Made by a program: the position numbers and the translations under genes. DNA of 64,000 nt from Lathyrus oleraceus (Eukaryota; Streptophyta; Magnoliopsida; Fabales; Fabaceae), in NCBI RefSeq assembly GCF_024323335.1, contig NC_066581.1, positions 31,244,699-31,308,698 of the forward strand, in the 5' to 3' direction. Shown piece by piece: positions 23,440 through 35,379 of this stretch. Each line of letters opens with the position of its first letter. Positions within the stretch are counted from its first letter, which is position 1. Below the pieces are notes generated by a model. It worked only from the letters and a program-made list of their open reading frames with translations. It searched no databases and was not told where the DNA came from.

Positions 23440-23745
23440 AAACCGCAAAGATAGGACTTACGACTGCTGGTTTGTAGGCAGAGGGCCAAAAAGGTGGAGG
23501 TGACCACAAAATTAGGGTTTACATCTATCGGTTTGTAGGTAGAAAAAACCGCAAAGATAGGACTTACGACTGCTGGTTTGTAGGCAGAGGGCCAAAAAGG
23601 TGGAGGTGACCACAAAATTAGGGTTTACATCTATCGGTTTGTAGGTAGAAAAAACCGCAAAGATAGGACTTACGACTGCTGGTTTGTAGGCAGAGGGCCA
23701 AAAAGGTGGAGGTGACCACAAAATTAGGGTTTACATCTACCGAAT
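23440..23745 (-). repeat. 106-bp tandem repeat x3
   Basis: GATAGGACTTACGACTGCTG recurs at 23450, 23556 and 23662. Units include CTGC-TGGTTTGTAG-GCAG and CTATC-GGTTTGTA-GGTAG stem-loops. Almost no divergence between units, so the expansion is recent. Confidence 0.9.
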
Positions 23746-26297
23746 ACGGGGTAGAAGACCAAAAACTCCGCGTGGGGATAGAACAAATCACAAATCCGTA
23801 CGGGAAACCAAAATAGGGTTTATAACAAACCACAAACTGCTGAAGAGCAGGAAAAATAGGGTTTACAACTACCGACTGTTAGGTAGGAAACCAACAATTC
23901 TGGCTGGGGGAATAAAAGGTGTATAACCACAAATTCTGTCAAGAAAGCCAGGAGAAATAGGACTTATAACTACCGGTATGAGGGTAGAGGCCCGAAAATT
24001 CCGCTGGGGAACAACCCACTGGGAAGCACAAGACTTTTGACAAATAGTCAATTCGGGAATAATCCGAAAAGACGGACTGAATCAAGACATGTCCTAATGA
24101 GGATGTATCTCAAATAGGAAAATCCATCCCAATATATGTGTTGGGAGGAAACGGAAGAAACCGTCATCCACGAGGATATATCTCAGTGGGGAACTGCAGA
24201 AAGAAAGGCAAACATTTCTGCTTATGGGGTTGACTCTATATGGAGAGATTTAAAACACCCGACATCTGCTTGGGGGGATCTATAAAGAGATCTATATCAC
24301 CATAGCAGGAGACACGACAAACAAAAGATACATGGCAAGAAATGCGACATGAATATCTGAATGTTTTATGAATATGCACGAATATGCATGATTTATGTTT
24401 GATGAATGCTGACAAAACAGACAATTCTAACACAAACAGGTCCAGGAATCAAACGTCCGGTATTATACTTCCAGGGGAAAAACCAACTGGAGAGCCAATC
24501 TGCGGAGATCTACGTGCTGTAAAGCAAAGATCTGCGGGTACTGCTGGAGAAGCAGAGGATTAGAGATATCAGGAAACAACCCAATCAGGGTACAGAAAGT
24601 CACAACGGGCAGAAGCCACCAAGACAAATCTGTCGGGGAGCAAGAGAAAATCCAAGATATCTGCAAGGGATCCCAGTGTCAACTGAGAAACAAAAGAGTG
24701 CATAAGCACGAGCACGAACTGCTGTAGAAGCAACTCCACATAACTCCGCTGGGGGACAACCCACTGAGGGAGAATGATATCATCCAAATAGAATCTAACT
24801 GCATAAGCAATTCTACTGGGGAAAACTGTCGGCTACTCTCTTGGGGAACAAACCACTGAGGGAGGACAGATCAAACAAGTAGATTCTGCAACAAACCACT
24901 CTACTCGGGGAGAATATACATAGCAAACTGATCACGACAAGTAGATTCTGCAATAAGCCACTCTACTGGGGATCACAGACAGTCAGGAAATTAATCCGTT
25001 CACTGGAGGCTAGAGCCATCATCCGACCATGTTGGGGATTGAAGGAGTATTCAACAGGCGAAACTGCCACAATAAACATTCTGCAGACTATACTGAGGAA
25101 AAGATGGATGCAATACTGGGATATCAACCCAAATCAACCCGAGTAGAAAAATAAATCCTGCTCTGCTGGAGAGAATAACTCTGATGGAGAGATAGCAACA
25201 ATTCCGCAGACGACTTTGCCGGGGAAATGGGTAAGGTACCGGGTATCAAACCACTGACTTACCGAGTCTTCAAAACGAAAGCGATCGTGCTGAGGAAACC
25301 GACAATTCCGCTGGCAACTGCACTGGGAAGAGTGACAACAACTCTGCTCGCGAATCCGATGGGGATATCAACAGCAGCTCTACTCATGACTGTGTTGAGG
25401 AGACAAATAAAGTCTGGGGCATACGACCCACTGGAGAAAGGGACGGGGCACCAAGATGACAAACCATCAACCGCCGAAACTTCACAATAAAACACCCATG
25501 CTGGGAAAACTGCTGCTGGAGAAAACGAAGTCTTCAACAACACTCTGCTTGCGACTATACCGGGGAACAACCCCAACAACAACTTTGTTCGAGGAACAGC
25601 CTCAACAAAGATCTGAAGAAAGAAGATACAACCAAACCAGGAATATGAACGAATGTCTTACCTGTTGGAAATCACGCCACCCTCGGGAGAGCACTGAGAT
25701 ATTCTTGAGTATCCTTTCCATCTTGTGAATGTTCACTTTGTTTAGAACAATATTTTGAAAAATTTGATTTGTTTAAGGCAATGACATTTTATCAATTTAA
25801 AACATGCAAAACATTTGTTGAATTGAAACAAATAAGAGTGCAAATAATTGGATAAAAAGCTCAAATTGATTTGATGGAATGGTAGCCTGCAAATGGCAAG
25901 ACTCCATAGATCTGTACAAATTTGAAATCAGTGATATATATTGGAAGAGGGCTACATTGAACATAATGATCCTTTCTCTACCAATTCGAATCTCGATGTA
26001 TCCGAAGCTTCAGTTGACGACGAATTGAGAATCTTCTGACGAAATGACGACTGGTAAACCAGAAAGTCTTGTCAGGATGCAGTTACTTGCCAAATCCCTA
26101 ATTTTTGCCTAGATTGCCCCAGGGTGAGGTACTCAATCTAGCGGGATGCAAATTCTTTTTTTTCTCAAGTCCCTAATTTTTGCCTGGATTACCCTTGCGG
26201 GTTCTCCACCGAGACGCTCATTTTTGCCTAAGCCGCCCTTTCGGGTTTTCAACTTAGCGAGCTATGTTGTTTTTTTTTTCATTTGCATATACTTTTT
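23746..26297 (-). other. Noncoding B 3' internal region with CTGGGGA-type motifs
   Basis: No convincing protein. 23746-25630 is dense in plus-strand phrases like ACTCTACTGGGGA (24960-24972) and ACTCCGCTGGGGGA (24743-24756), complementary to the PBS in the element sense strand. Stem-loops CTACC/GGTAG occur near 23738, 23870 and 23970. 25720-26297 matches A2 38220-38797, the stretch just after the pol stop codon. Confidence 0.5.
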
Positions 26298-26636
26298 TTA
26301 GGCAAAGTATCTCTTAACTGCATCTGAATTCACAGGACGAGTGAAATCCTCCCCATCCATTGTTGTAAGCATCAAAGCACCGCCTGAAAAGGCTCTCTTA
26401 ACAACATATGGACCCTCGTAGTTTGGAGTCCACTTGCCCCTGGAATCGGGCGCGAAAGACAAAACTTTCTTGAGCACGAGGTCACCTTCTCGGAACACAC
26501 GAGGCCTGACCTTCTTATCGAATGCTTTCTTCATTCTCTGCTGATATAGCTGACCATGACACATGGCAGTTAAACGCTTCTCTTCGATCAAATTCAGTTG
26601 GTCATAACGACTCTGAATCCATTCAGCATCAGTCAA
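26298..26636 (-). pseudogene. Integrase C-terminal remnant of Ogre pol in B
   Basis: About 110 residues running from DAEWIQSRYDQLNLIEEKR through KKAFDKKVRPRVFREGDLV and GKWTPNYEGPYVVKRAFSG to the natural pol end KRYFA plus stop. This is the basic C-terminal tail and chromodomain-less end typical of Ogre/Tat integrase. The HHCC and DDE parts of integrase are missing: upstream of residue 1 the sense strand has a stop and then purine-rich filler. The fragment cannot act alone. Its reading frame is intact, so loss of the rest need not be old. Match is by recall of Ogre polyproteins. Confidence 0.85.
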
Positions 26637-26750
26637 CTAGGGACTTGAGGGTATAATTTTTCTTTTTTCTTTTGGAAAAAATTTGAAAAAAATTTCCTGA
26701 TTTTTGACTTTTTCATCTTTTTCACCCTCTCTCTCTTTTTTCTTTCTTTT

Positions 26751-26785
<35 letters not shown>

Positions 26786-26812
26786 TGCATTTGCAATGCC
26801 CCAGTTTAACTG
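26637..26812 (-). other. Purine-rich filler replacing RT, RNase H and integrase core in B
   Basis: Sense strand is A/G-rich (AAAGAAAAAGAAAG, AGAGAGAGGG), including a run of about 30 A. It sits where several kilobases of pol should be. A2 has a similar tract at 39075-39225 at the same join. Confidence 0.7.
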
Positions 26813-26824
26813 TCTTGCTGATTC

Positions 26825-26976
26825 TCATGATACAGCTGAATGAGCCTTTTGGTGCTCAAGAAGTCGGGTAATCTCAGCGGGAATCTCTTCAACGTCATCT
26901 TCTTCTGTCTCAAATACAGGGAATTCAAGATTGGGAGATGGCGTTGGATCATTATGTTCAATGGGTTTAGAAATCC
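26825..26976 (-). pseudogene. Start of RT exon (pre-RT linker) of Ogre pol in B
   Basis: Sense frame reads GISKPIEHNDPTPSPNLEFP, then an acidic stretch ending in EITRLLEHQKAHSAVS and a stop. This acidic linker is known at the start of the Ogre RT-RNase H exon, just after the intron. It follows a good acceptor (CATTATGCAG) ending at 26977. The RT domain itself is absent. Confidence 0.8.
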
Positions 26977-27237
26977 CTGCATAATGATTCTGGATAATGA
27001 AAAGCTTTTGAATTTTAAACAAGCAAATCATTGATGCAGATGAAAAGATGTTTCCTTGTTTTTCATGGTTTTTTGTGATCACTGATTTCATGCAAAAGCA
27101 AAAAGTGAAAACAAATGGAAAAACAAATGTTTAGCAATGCATTAATTGAATGAAAACATCATTGTATTAAATGCTGCCAACAATGTCATCACTTCTCCTT
27201 TTGGCATGGGAGAAGGGTTTTCAAACAAAATGAACAA
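26977..27237 (-). other. Retained Ogre intron in B (3' splice site at 26977)
   Basis: AT-rich noncoding stretch between the protease-exon end and the RT-exon start. The acceptor reads ATTATGCAG before GGATTTCT. Ogre is known to carry an intron between pro and RT. The donor position near 27237 is not resolved. Confidence 0.65.
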
Positions 27238-27680
27238 TCACGCTGATCTATGGATGACCGTAGGAACATCTACAGCGACCCAATTGTGGCAGACACCACC
27301 AGGAATAACAAAATTGTTCAAGTCTTCTGCGTCCTCTTCCAAGATGGCAGCAGCTTCTTCTTCAGGTTGATCTTCATGGATGAATCCTCCACTTGCGAAC
27401 AAACCTTGCTCATTAAGTGCCCCAGAACAGTAGCCAATGCCAGCCCGGGATTGGTTAACCAGGAATAAATCCATCAACAGCACTAAGTCTGGCAAAATCC
27501 TCCTCGAGTTCACAAATTCTCTTGCTCAGGATGATCCATCAATCTGGCAGAGATGGCTCTGGTATAATACCGGCAAAGTGCATCTTCAAAATAAATGAAG
27601 ATCGCAGGGTCAGACCACAGGACAGGAGACCGGAACAAAACACCCGCTTATGCAAATGATGCATGAAGTGTTCGTGCATA
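27238..27680 (-). pseudogene. Protease-exon C-terminal remnant of Ogre in B
   Basis: 27238-27513 encodes SRAGIGYCSGALNEQGLFAS, then an acidic run EEEAAAILEEDAEDLNNF and IPGGVCHNWVAVDVP. The same segment is at 39667-39915 in A2. Comparable text (GLGF, acidic stretch, NW.A.D.P) closes the exon upstream of the intron in Ogre polyproteins. The stretch to about 27680 continues the homology in another frame, so it is frameshifted. The protease active site (D-S/T-G) is not present. Confidence 0.7.
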
Positions 27681-28804
27681 TGCTTGTTTTTTATTTCAAA
27701 GGAACTCGAAGGTTTTATTTGCAAACTTTGAAATGTTTAAGCATTTTGATCATATATGAGAATATCTCATCAGATATATCAGGTGAAAATTTTTTCCCGG
27801 TTTTTTCATGTTTGAAAATTTTTGCAAATAAACTCCTTTGAGTTCCTTGAAAATTTTCTTTTTCTGATGACATGAATGCGGATGAATGCGTGAATGTATG
27901 AATGCAACAATCACACTCAAGGATCAAGCAAAGCACACCAGACAAAGGTCGTGGGAAAGCTCATTGTATCCCTAATATCAATCATCCATTTTGGTGGATT
28001 TAGGTTTTCACTTTATCGACACCCAAGTTCCATTGATATTAACGGTACATGAACCGGCTCTAACATTCTTAATATCAACCAGCCGCTTTGGTGGATTTTA
28101 GGTTTTACACCTGATCCGGGATCCATTGATATTAACGATGTTTGAACGACTCAACCACGAATCACGGGTTTGTTGAGAGTCACGAGCATGGAGTCTCGGT
28201 TAAGAACCACCCAAAGGGAGTGTACTAGGGTTTAAACCTGCCAGACATGTTCTACCAGAGGTTCCCATAATCATCGTTCCATCTTTCGAATATTATCGGA
28301 GGAACGAATACTCGTATTCCAAAAATATTCTCAAGAGAAACTCTCATGAGTGTAGTATCGCGTAACAATCGCATCAGAACTTACATCTGAACGACCTCCG
28401 CACTACGTTCCTAAAAATAGGCCAAGATGGGTTTGGTAAACTACGGTCCTTGGCTTCTGCGGAACATGATTGAAAGAATAATGCCTAACCACAAATAACT
28501 TGTGTGACATTATTAATCCAACATTACCTCCACCAAGTGAATGGGCTCGCAAGTCAACTGGCTAAGGAATACTCCACACCAGTCAACAAGACTATGCCAT
28601 TCTCCTATCCTAGAGTGCACTCGAGTTCGGGTATAGAACTCATCTCACAGATCACCAAAGCAAACAACAATTGTATATCAAGCAATTCAAACATTGCAAT
28701 CAATACAGTGATCCCAAATTGTACAAAAATATGTCAAATAACACATAAACAAATATCATACAACAAGGGTGAAAAGTAGGCAATACCACCAAGGATCGGT
28801 TTAT
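27681..28804 (-). other. Leader region of B between PBS and coding remnants
   Basis: No ORF1 or gag recognisable. A direct repeat at about 27968-28135 (TAATATCAA...TTTGGTGGATTTAGGTTTT...CCATTGATATTAACG, two diverged copies) is the only clear structure. Stops occur in all frames. Confidence 0.5.
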
Positions 28805-28821
28805 CCCCAGCAGAGTCGCCA
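28805..28821 (-). other. Primer-binding site of B
   Basis: Sense TGGCGACTCTGCTGGGG, six bases (GAAAAG) downstream of the LTR end CGCTACA. Identical to the PBS of A1 and A2, though the spacer is longer. Confidence 0.8.
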
Positions 28822-28827
28822 CTTTTC

Positions 28828-29279
28828 TGTAGCGGTGTATTCGTCGCTATATGATTTATCGATTAAACCATAAGCAAAGCATACAATGAAATTTCGAGTC
28901 GCCACCGCACTTTTATTTATCCAAAGGATTGGCTAAAAAGCGAACAAAAGCCTAAGAAGTTTTACACGTAGAAAACTAATAAAAAGATCAGAGAGTCTGG
29001 ATAAGGGGTAAATTACGCAATGGGAAGGTGTTAGGCACCCACTACGTCCTAGGTACTCCTAGGGAGCCCTTTTCACACTTGTTGTAAAAATTGTTATTTG
29101 TTATGACATAAGTATTGTGCAAACATGATCGGGATGATGAGAAAAGAATGTACAAGTTTTTATTGGGTTTGAACGGATGAACCCGCTGCCTACGTACCTT
29201 CCATCAAAGGTAAGGATCAAAACGCCGTAGTTCGGCTAAAAACTTTCCAAAAGTTGGTGGATTCAATTTTAAACAATAG
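28828..29279 (-). repeat. 5' LTR of B, U5 terminal piece
   Basis: Starts TGTAGCGGTGTATTCGTCGC and runs 452 bp to the A2 insertion, where the last five bases are the AATAG TSD. Continues at 48077. Contains a U5 stem-loop module (29165-29230: GGGTT/AACCC, CTACG/CGTAG, TACCTT/AAGGTA). Confidence 0.88.
29275..29279. repeat. Left TSD AATAG of A2
   Basis: AATAG before TGTCGCATC; partner at 48072-48076. Confidence 0.92.
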
Positions 29280-32200
29280 TGTCGCATCACGCGAAAAACC
29301 GGCGGGAAAAGAAAGAACAACAGAGCCGCCACCGTGCGTTATTTATCCCAAAAGAGGGAAAGGAAACGCTCAGAGTAAACCTAGGAAAGAACATGGTCTC
29401 GCGACCAAAGAGAATGGGTTCGGGAGTCGGTTATGCGAAGGGAAGGTATTAGCACCCCTACGCATCCGTAGTACTCTACGGGATCCACGCACAAAAGGAA
29501 GGAATAATGGTTGCTAAACACTGCTCAAATACTCACACACACTGGCTGAAAGAAACGCAAGAGACTGACTGAAACTGACTCGGCAGGATATCGTATCCTG
29601 GGCCTACTTAGTCTATCAGGCATAGACATCAGAGTCGAAGTAGTTCGGACTGGGGAAACGACACATGCTCGCTAGGATATCGCATCCTATGCATACGTAT
29701 CTTCTCGGACGAGAGAAGAATCAGAGCATTCGTAGCTCAGCTGACACGCAGACAAACAAACACAGGCAAAGGCAAACGTGGAGCCTGAATGCCAATCACT
29801 GGACTTACATCAGCATCCGAACCAAAACGCACACACACTGGAACCCAAATGCCACTCGATGGACTTACATCGGCTTCCAAGCACACAACAACACAACAAG
29901 TTAATAGGGAGTCGGGGACTCGAGCCTATAACTGTCAAGCAACACACTCAAACAAACAGACAACAGATTGCTAAGGAGTCAGGCACTCGAGCCTAGCAAC
30001 TGTCAAACAACACACACAAAAAAGAAAAAGGGCGCCCGGAGAGATCAGCTCAATCTCCTGCCTACATACTTCATCTGGTGTGAAGATCAGGGCGATGTAG
30101 TTCCCCTACGCAGGGACAAGGATCTAGCCTAACCAGATAGCAGAGGGAGACACAACTCTAGGGAGACTACGACTCGAGCCTAGATGTTGTCATGCAAAGT
30201 CAACCCTAAGTTAAGGTTTCTAGCTAAATGGCACAAGGGCCAACCTATCCTAGACACGGCTTGCACAGGAAGCAAGGGTCTCGATTGCAACTAGGGCAAG
30301 AGAAAGGGGAAGTCTCAATCACAGCAAGGGTGAGAGAAAAGAGTTAGTGTTAGTTGTTAGTCAAACTCGGCAAGACATCGCGTCTCGTGCCTACGTATCT
30401 CATCTGGACATGAGAATCAGAGTTGCCGTAGTTCGGCTGGCAGGGAAAAAGGACTCGATTGCAACTAGGGCAAGAGAAAGGGAAAGTCTCGATCGCGACG
30501 AGGGCGAGAGAAAGGAAAAGTCTCGATCGCAACGAGGGCGAGAGAAAGGAAAAGTCTCGATCGCAACGAGGGCGAGAGAAAGGAAAAGTCTCGATCGCAA
30601 TGAGGGCGAGAGAAAGGATCGCAACGAGGGCGAAAGCAAACAGGGATTAGTCTAAACTAAACCTAACTTGCACAGGAAGCAAGTCAAACAAACACAAGCA
30701 CAGGTAGCACACACTATATGCACACAAGAGGCTCACACAAGGGTTAGGTTTTAGTCGAGGGGTCATATCAACCTCAACAAACAAACCTCTGGAATGGGGT
30801 GAAGATTGCTCTTAACCTTGCCATTGAGGGGCTAAGGTGAAGCAGATGAAAGGAGATGAGGGGTGTGCCTCATTGCTTCTATCCCTGGCCTGGGAGAGCA
30901 TTTGACAAGAATGTGTGGGTTCAGAAAGTGGGAACCCTTCTACACATTAGATACTGACTCAACTGTGCAATTGCACAAGATCTTGGGTTTTTATCTGTAA
31001 TGCATCAACACAATGGTGTGAGCAAGACAGAAGACACACTGATTAGCAGGGGATAGGTTGCTTATCCCTTGGGTTCTGCCAATTGCCTCTTCACTTAGGA
31101 GGTCTTTGACTCTATACAAGGACAATTTAAACATACACAGGCATTGCCTCTTAAGGAGGACTTCAGACAGTTTGCCCGGCCAAATGACAGGCCGGGTCTC
31201 CAGACTACATGAAGAAAAAGGAATTATACCTCAAGCAAGTTGCTAAATAGCAAAGCAAAGCAAGTTCAGAGAACTTAAGCAACTAAGGGTACCTGAAAGA
31301 GTCAAACTAATCAGTAAACATTTCACAAGTCAAAGCAAAAGGAAATGAATCCACAGACAAAACAGATGATCAATTGTGCAAAGCACAAGACTCAAACACA
31401 TGAGTCAAACCTACAAAACAAAGGTTAGCATATGATATGTAACCACACTCAATCACATTTGTATGATCTTTGAAGCATTGGTGCTTAACCTGAAACAATG
31501 AGCTCAAACATAAGCCAGGAGACCCCTAGGACAAGCCTAGGGTCAAAGACAAAATAAAAAAGTCAAAACAGCAAAGGAAAGTCAACCATAATCAAGTTCA
31601 AACATTTAGGAAGCAAACATAATTGGATTCATGTTCATATCATGTACCATCATCAATTCATGAGCAAAAGAAACCAAAGCATGGCAAATGAAGGCACAAA
31701 GAAGTCAACAGAATGACTTGCATCAAAAGTCAACTCAAACAATTTCAAAAATCACCAAATAAATCAAGTTCAAACCTAACACCTAGCATGGTAAGCATGT
31801 CAAATTTCATTGCATTTGGACAAGTGGAAGGCAGTCAATGAAAATCATAAAGTCAAAGCAAATTCAAACATGCACAAAGAAGTCAAACAAACATGGGTCA
31901 AATTCAAAAAATCATAACTAAATGAAAACAGATGAGAAATGAATGAGATTAACACCAATGCAAAGCTCAAGATGTCTAGTATGCACATGCAAAATTTCAT
32001 GATCATACAATAAGGCATGAGAATTTCCCAAATGAAATGGCAAGGTATGTCACACAAAGTCAACATTTGACTAGGCAGGGAAGAAAAATCTCAAACAAAT
32101 GGAAAATAGTTCAAATAAATCCCAGAAAATTCACACATAAACTAGACATATGAGAGAAGGCTTATGCAAAAATTTGGATCATTTGGAGGTCAGGAAGTAT

Positions 32201-34496
32201 GTCATTAAAATTCATGGAAATGCACATTCATGGTGTGACACCAAATGTAACACCTTACTTCAAAAAATCAAAGCTCTCAATCCACATATGATAAAATCAT
32301 GAAATTTACACCAAAATAAACATGAATGAGTATAGATTATGCACAAAAAATTTCAACTCAAATGGATGTAACATGGTCATTTCACAATGGTTTTGGCAAC
32401 ATGTATCATTTTTGGTCACTTTACACAAACCCTAAGGCCATTTAAATACCAATGATCAGAAAATTTATTAAAAATCGTGACAAAAAACTAGACATCAAAC
32501 AGGACATTATGCAAAAAACCCCATGAAAATTGGAATTGAAATGAACAAGATATGATTTTTGCAAATATTGATGATCAAATGAAATGTTTATTGAAATTAA
32601 ATGGATTAAATTGAAATAATTAGGAAGCGGATGGCACATTGGTAATTTTGAAGCTCACTTAGCAAAACGACCGTGTTTAAGGGGTGACCAGGAAATGTTG
32701 TGATTGGTCCGCATCCAATGAAACAGTACCAAAGCCAGGAAATACACATGAAAACAAGTTTCTGGAAAAATGGCTAGGGTTTTGAACAGTGACCGTGTGT
32801 GTGTTCATCAACTTCATCATGTTCAAATCGTGAAAATCAAAATGTGCCCAGAAATGGAAATTAGACATGGCATTCGAATCAGTATATCACACACATCAAG
32901 AATCCATCATTCATCTTCCTTAAAACACATTAACAATCATGAATCGAGCAAAACAAATAAGCATCATCAAACTTGAAAGCAGCATAACTTCTCGAATACT
33001 TGACCATTTTCGAAAACAAACACATCATGAAGCTCAGCATGGATAGATCTACACTAAGCATGGCATGGATTTGAGAAACAAGTGAATCGAAAACTTACTT
33101 ATTCTTGAAGAAATCTGATATGCAGTGATGTTTTGGCTGTTATGAGCTTAAATAGATGAGCAAAAGTTCTCCAAAGGATGACTGGTGAAGATGCCTTGGC
33201 TCAGTGTAGCTTGTCTTTGCTCGAAACTCCATCTGCCATGGCTGAGCTTTGGAATAACAGTTGGATGAAAACCGCTTCCAGTTGAGTTTTGATGCTTTAA
33301 AATGCTTTCAAATGCTGGCCAAGTGATGATGGAAACAAGTGTGGTTCGAGCTCTTTGAGAATTTTGGCAGAAAAATGCAAAGGTGTGTAAATGGTGATTT
33401 GAGAAAAGAGAGAATTTCTATCTGTTTGCAGCTTCTTCTAGGGTTGGAGAATGGACAGAAAATATCTTATATACATCTGTTTAGGCAATGCTAATCATGT
33501 ACTAACCAAACTTTGCTCATTTTAACCAATTTGCTAAGTTTGCACTTTTGGCCAAAAGGGTGGTATGTGGTAGCAAGCTGCACGAATTCTGGGCCTTGGC
33601 AAGTCTCAAATGACAATTAAAACAATTTCCAAATGGCCAATTATGCTGAAAACCTTTAATTCAAAAAGTCAACCATTGGTCAAACTTGGATTTTAAATGA
33701 AACAAGTCAAAAAATGCCATTTTGATTGGCAAGGTTTTGGTACATGATGTTTATATTTTTGGAAAGAGGAGGAAAAATGTGGTTTGTAGGAAAAAACCCC
33801 ATCAAATTTGGCCAAAGGAATCATGAGATATGGCCATTTGAAGTTCATGAAAATGTGAAAATGATTTGATCATATCTTGCAAACCATTCATGGGATTTGA
33901 GAGTTCTTGGACTTTTTGAAAATGGGAGAACAAGATCTTCAACTTTCATGTTGGGCAAAAATTCATTTGGAGCTTGTATCATGATGTAAGTTGAGGATCA
34001 AGAAGTTTCCATTTTTGGCAGTTACAGTTACAGGTCCAGTTTCTATTTTGGGAAATTTTCTGATTGGCTTCAAATTCTTCAATGATGTTGATTGCCATGA
34101 CATATGAGGCCTATTGGGACATGAATAAACTCTCTCAAACCATTTCCATCCATCAAAACCATAAAATCAACCACAGTTGACCAACTTTGACTTTCTAGGG
34201 TTTTTGACTGTCTGTGCATGAACTGATGGCTTCTGAACATCCAATCTTTGGCTTAAACACTTCAAATGGACTTCCAAGTCATGTGAACTTGTTGGACAAA
34301 CCCTAGGGCCTTTGCTCCTTGAGAAACACCTTTGCTTGCTTGGTGGACTGATCTCCTGATCAGTTTGACCTAATTCTTGACTTGCTTGCTCTTGAGGCAG
34401 CTGGGGGCAATGCAATGCTATGCAATGGACCATGATATGCTATGACCTAATATGAAAATGTATGTACAATGATAGGTGCAAATTTGAGGTGCTACA
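29280..34496 (-). repeat. 3' LTR of A2, 5217 bp
   Basis: Same structure as 2543-7758. Hairpin 31175-31196, donor 33093-33098, TATA 33466-33473. Its private bases (GTCAAAG near 31853, CATTATG near 32505) distinguish it from the other two A LTRs. Confidence 0.93.
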
Positions 34497-34509
34497 GCTG
34501 CCCCTATTC
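34497..34509 (-). other. Polypurine tract of A2
   Basis: Sense AATAGGGGCAGC directly before the 3' LTR. Confidence 0.7.
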
Positions 34510-34814
34510 AATCAGCTGGGAACCCGAACGGATGATAGCAACGGCTGTCAGACTTTCAGGGTAAACAGGGATTGAATACCAAAGAACCGTGGAATTTGCA
34601 CGATGCCAGGATCCACCAATGGAAACGTCCACTGGGACTTATTACTGGGTATATATATTTTTGTTTTTGTTTTCAAAGGGTACAGCCACATCCAGACATC
34701 GCAATGACGATGAATGGGAAAAGAAATCACAACTAGATGCCAACGGACAACTAGGAAAAACTCAGCGTTTACCGGACCAACGGAGAGGTAAATCCGCAAG
34801 GGGACAGGTACAAC

Positions 34815-35350
34815 TAGACGTCATAGGACGAATAGGAAGACTCACGTTTATCGACACCAACGGAGAGGAGGAAAAACTCAACCAGGCGTCATAGGACGAA
34901 AGGTAGACTCACGTTTATCGACACCAACGGAGAGGAGGAAAAACTCAACCAGACGTCATAGGACGAAAGGTAGACTCACGTTTATCGACACCAACGGAGA
35001 GGAGGAAAAACTCAACCAGACATCATAGGACGAAAGGGAGACTCACGTTTATCGACACCAACGGAGAGGAGGAAAACTCAGCCAGACGTCATAGGACGAA
35101 AGGGAGACTCACGTTTATCGACACCAGCGGAGAGGAGGAAAATTCAGCCAGACGTCATAGGACGAAAGGGAGACTCACGTTTATCGACACCAACGGAGAG
35201 GAGGAAAAATTCAGCCAGACGTCATAGGACGAAAGGGAGACTCACGTTTATCGACACCAACGGAGAGGAGGATAACTCAGGCAGACGTCATAGGACGAAA
35301 GGGAGACTCACGTTTATCGACACCAACGGAGAGGAGGAAAAATTCACTAG
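34815..35350 (-). repeat. Tandem array R1 in A2 (about 66 bp x 8)
   Basis: Same units as 607-1140, with small differences in poly-A length and GTCATAGG variants. The array length is almost the same in A1 and A2. Confidence 0.9.
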
Positions 35351-35379
35351 GGAAGGGAGGGCGACATTATGAACATCGA

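Noticed and set aside
26298..27513. A functional Ogre pol
   Set aside because: Only the ends of pol are present; the protease active site, RT YxDD, RNase H and integrase DDE motifs are all absent.
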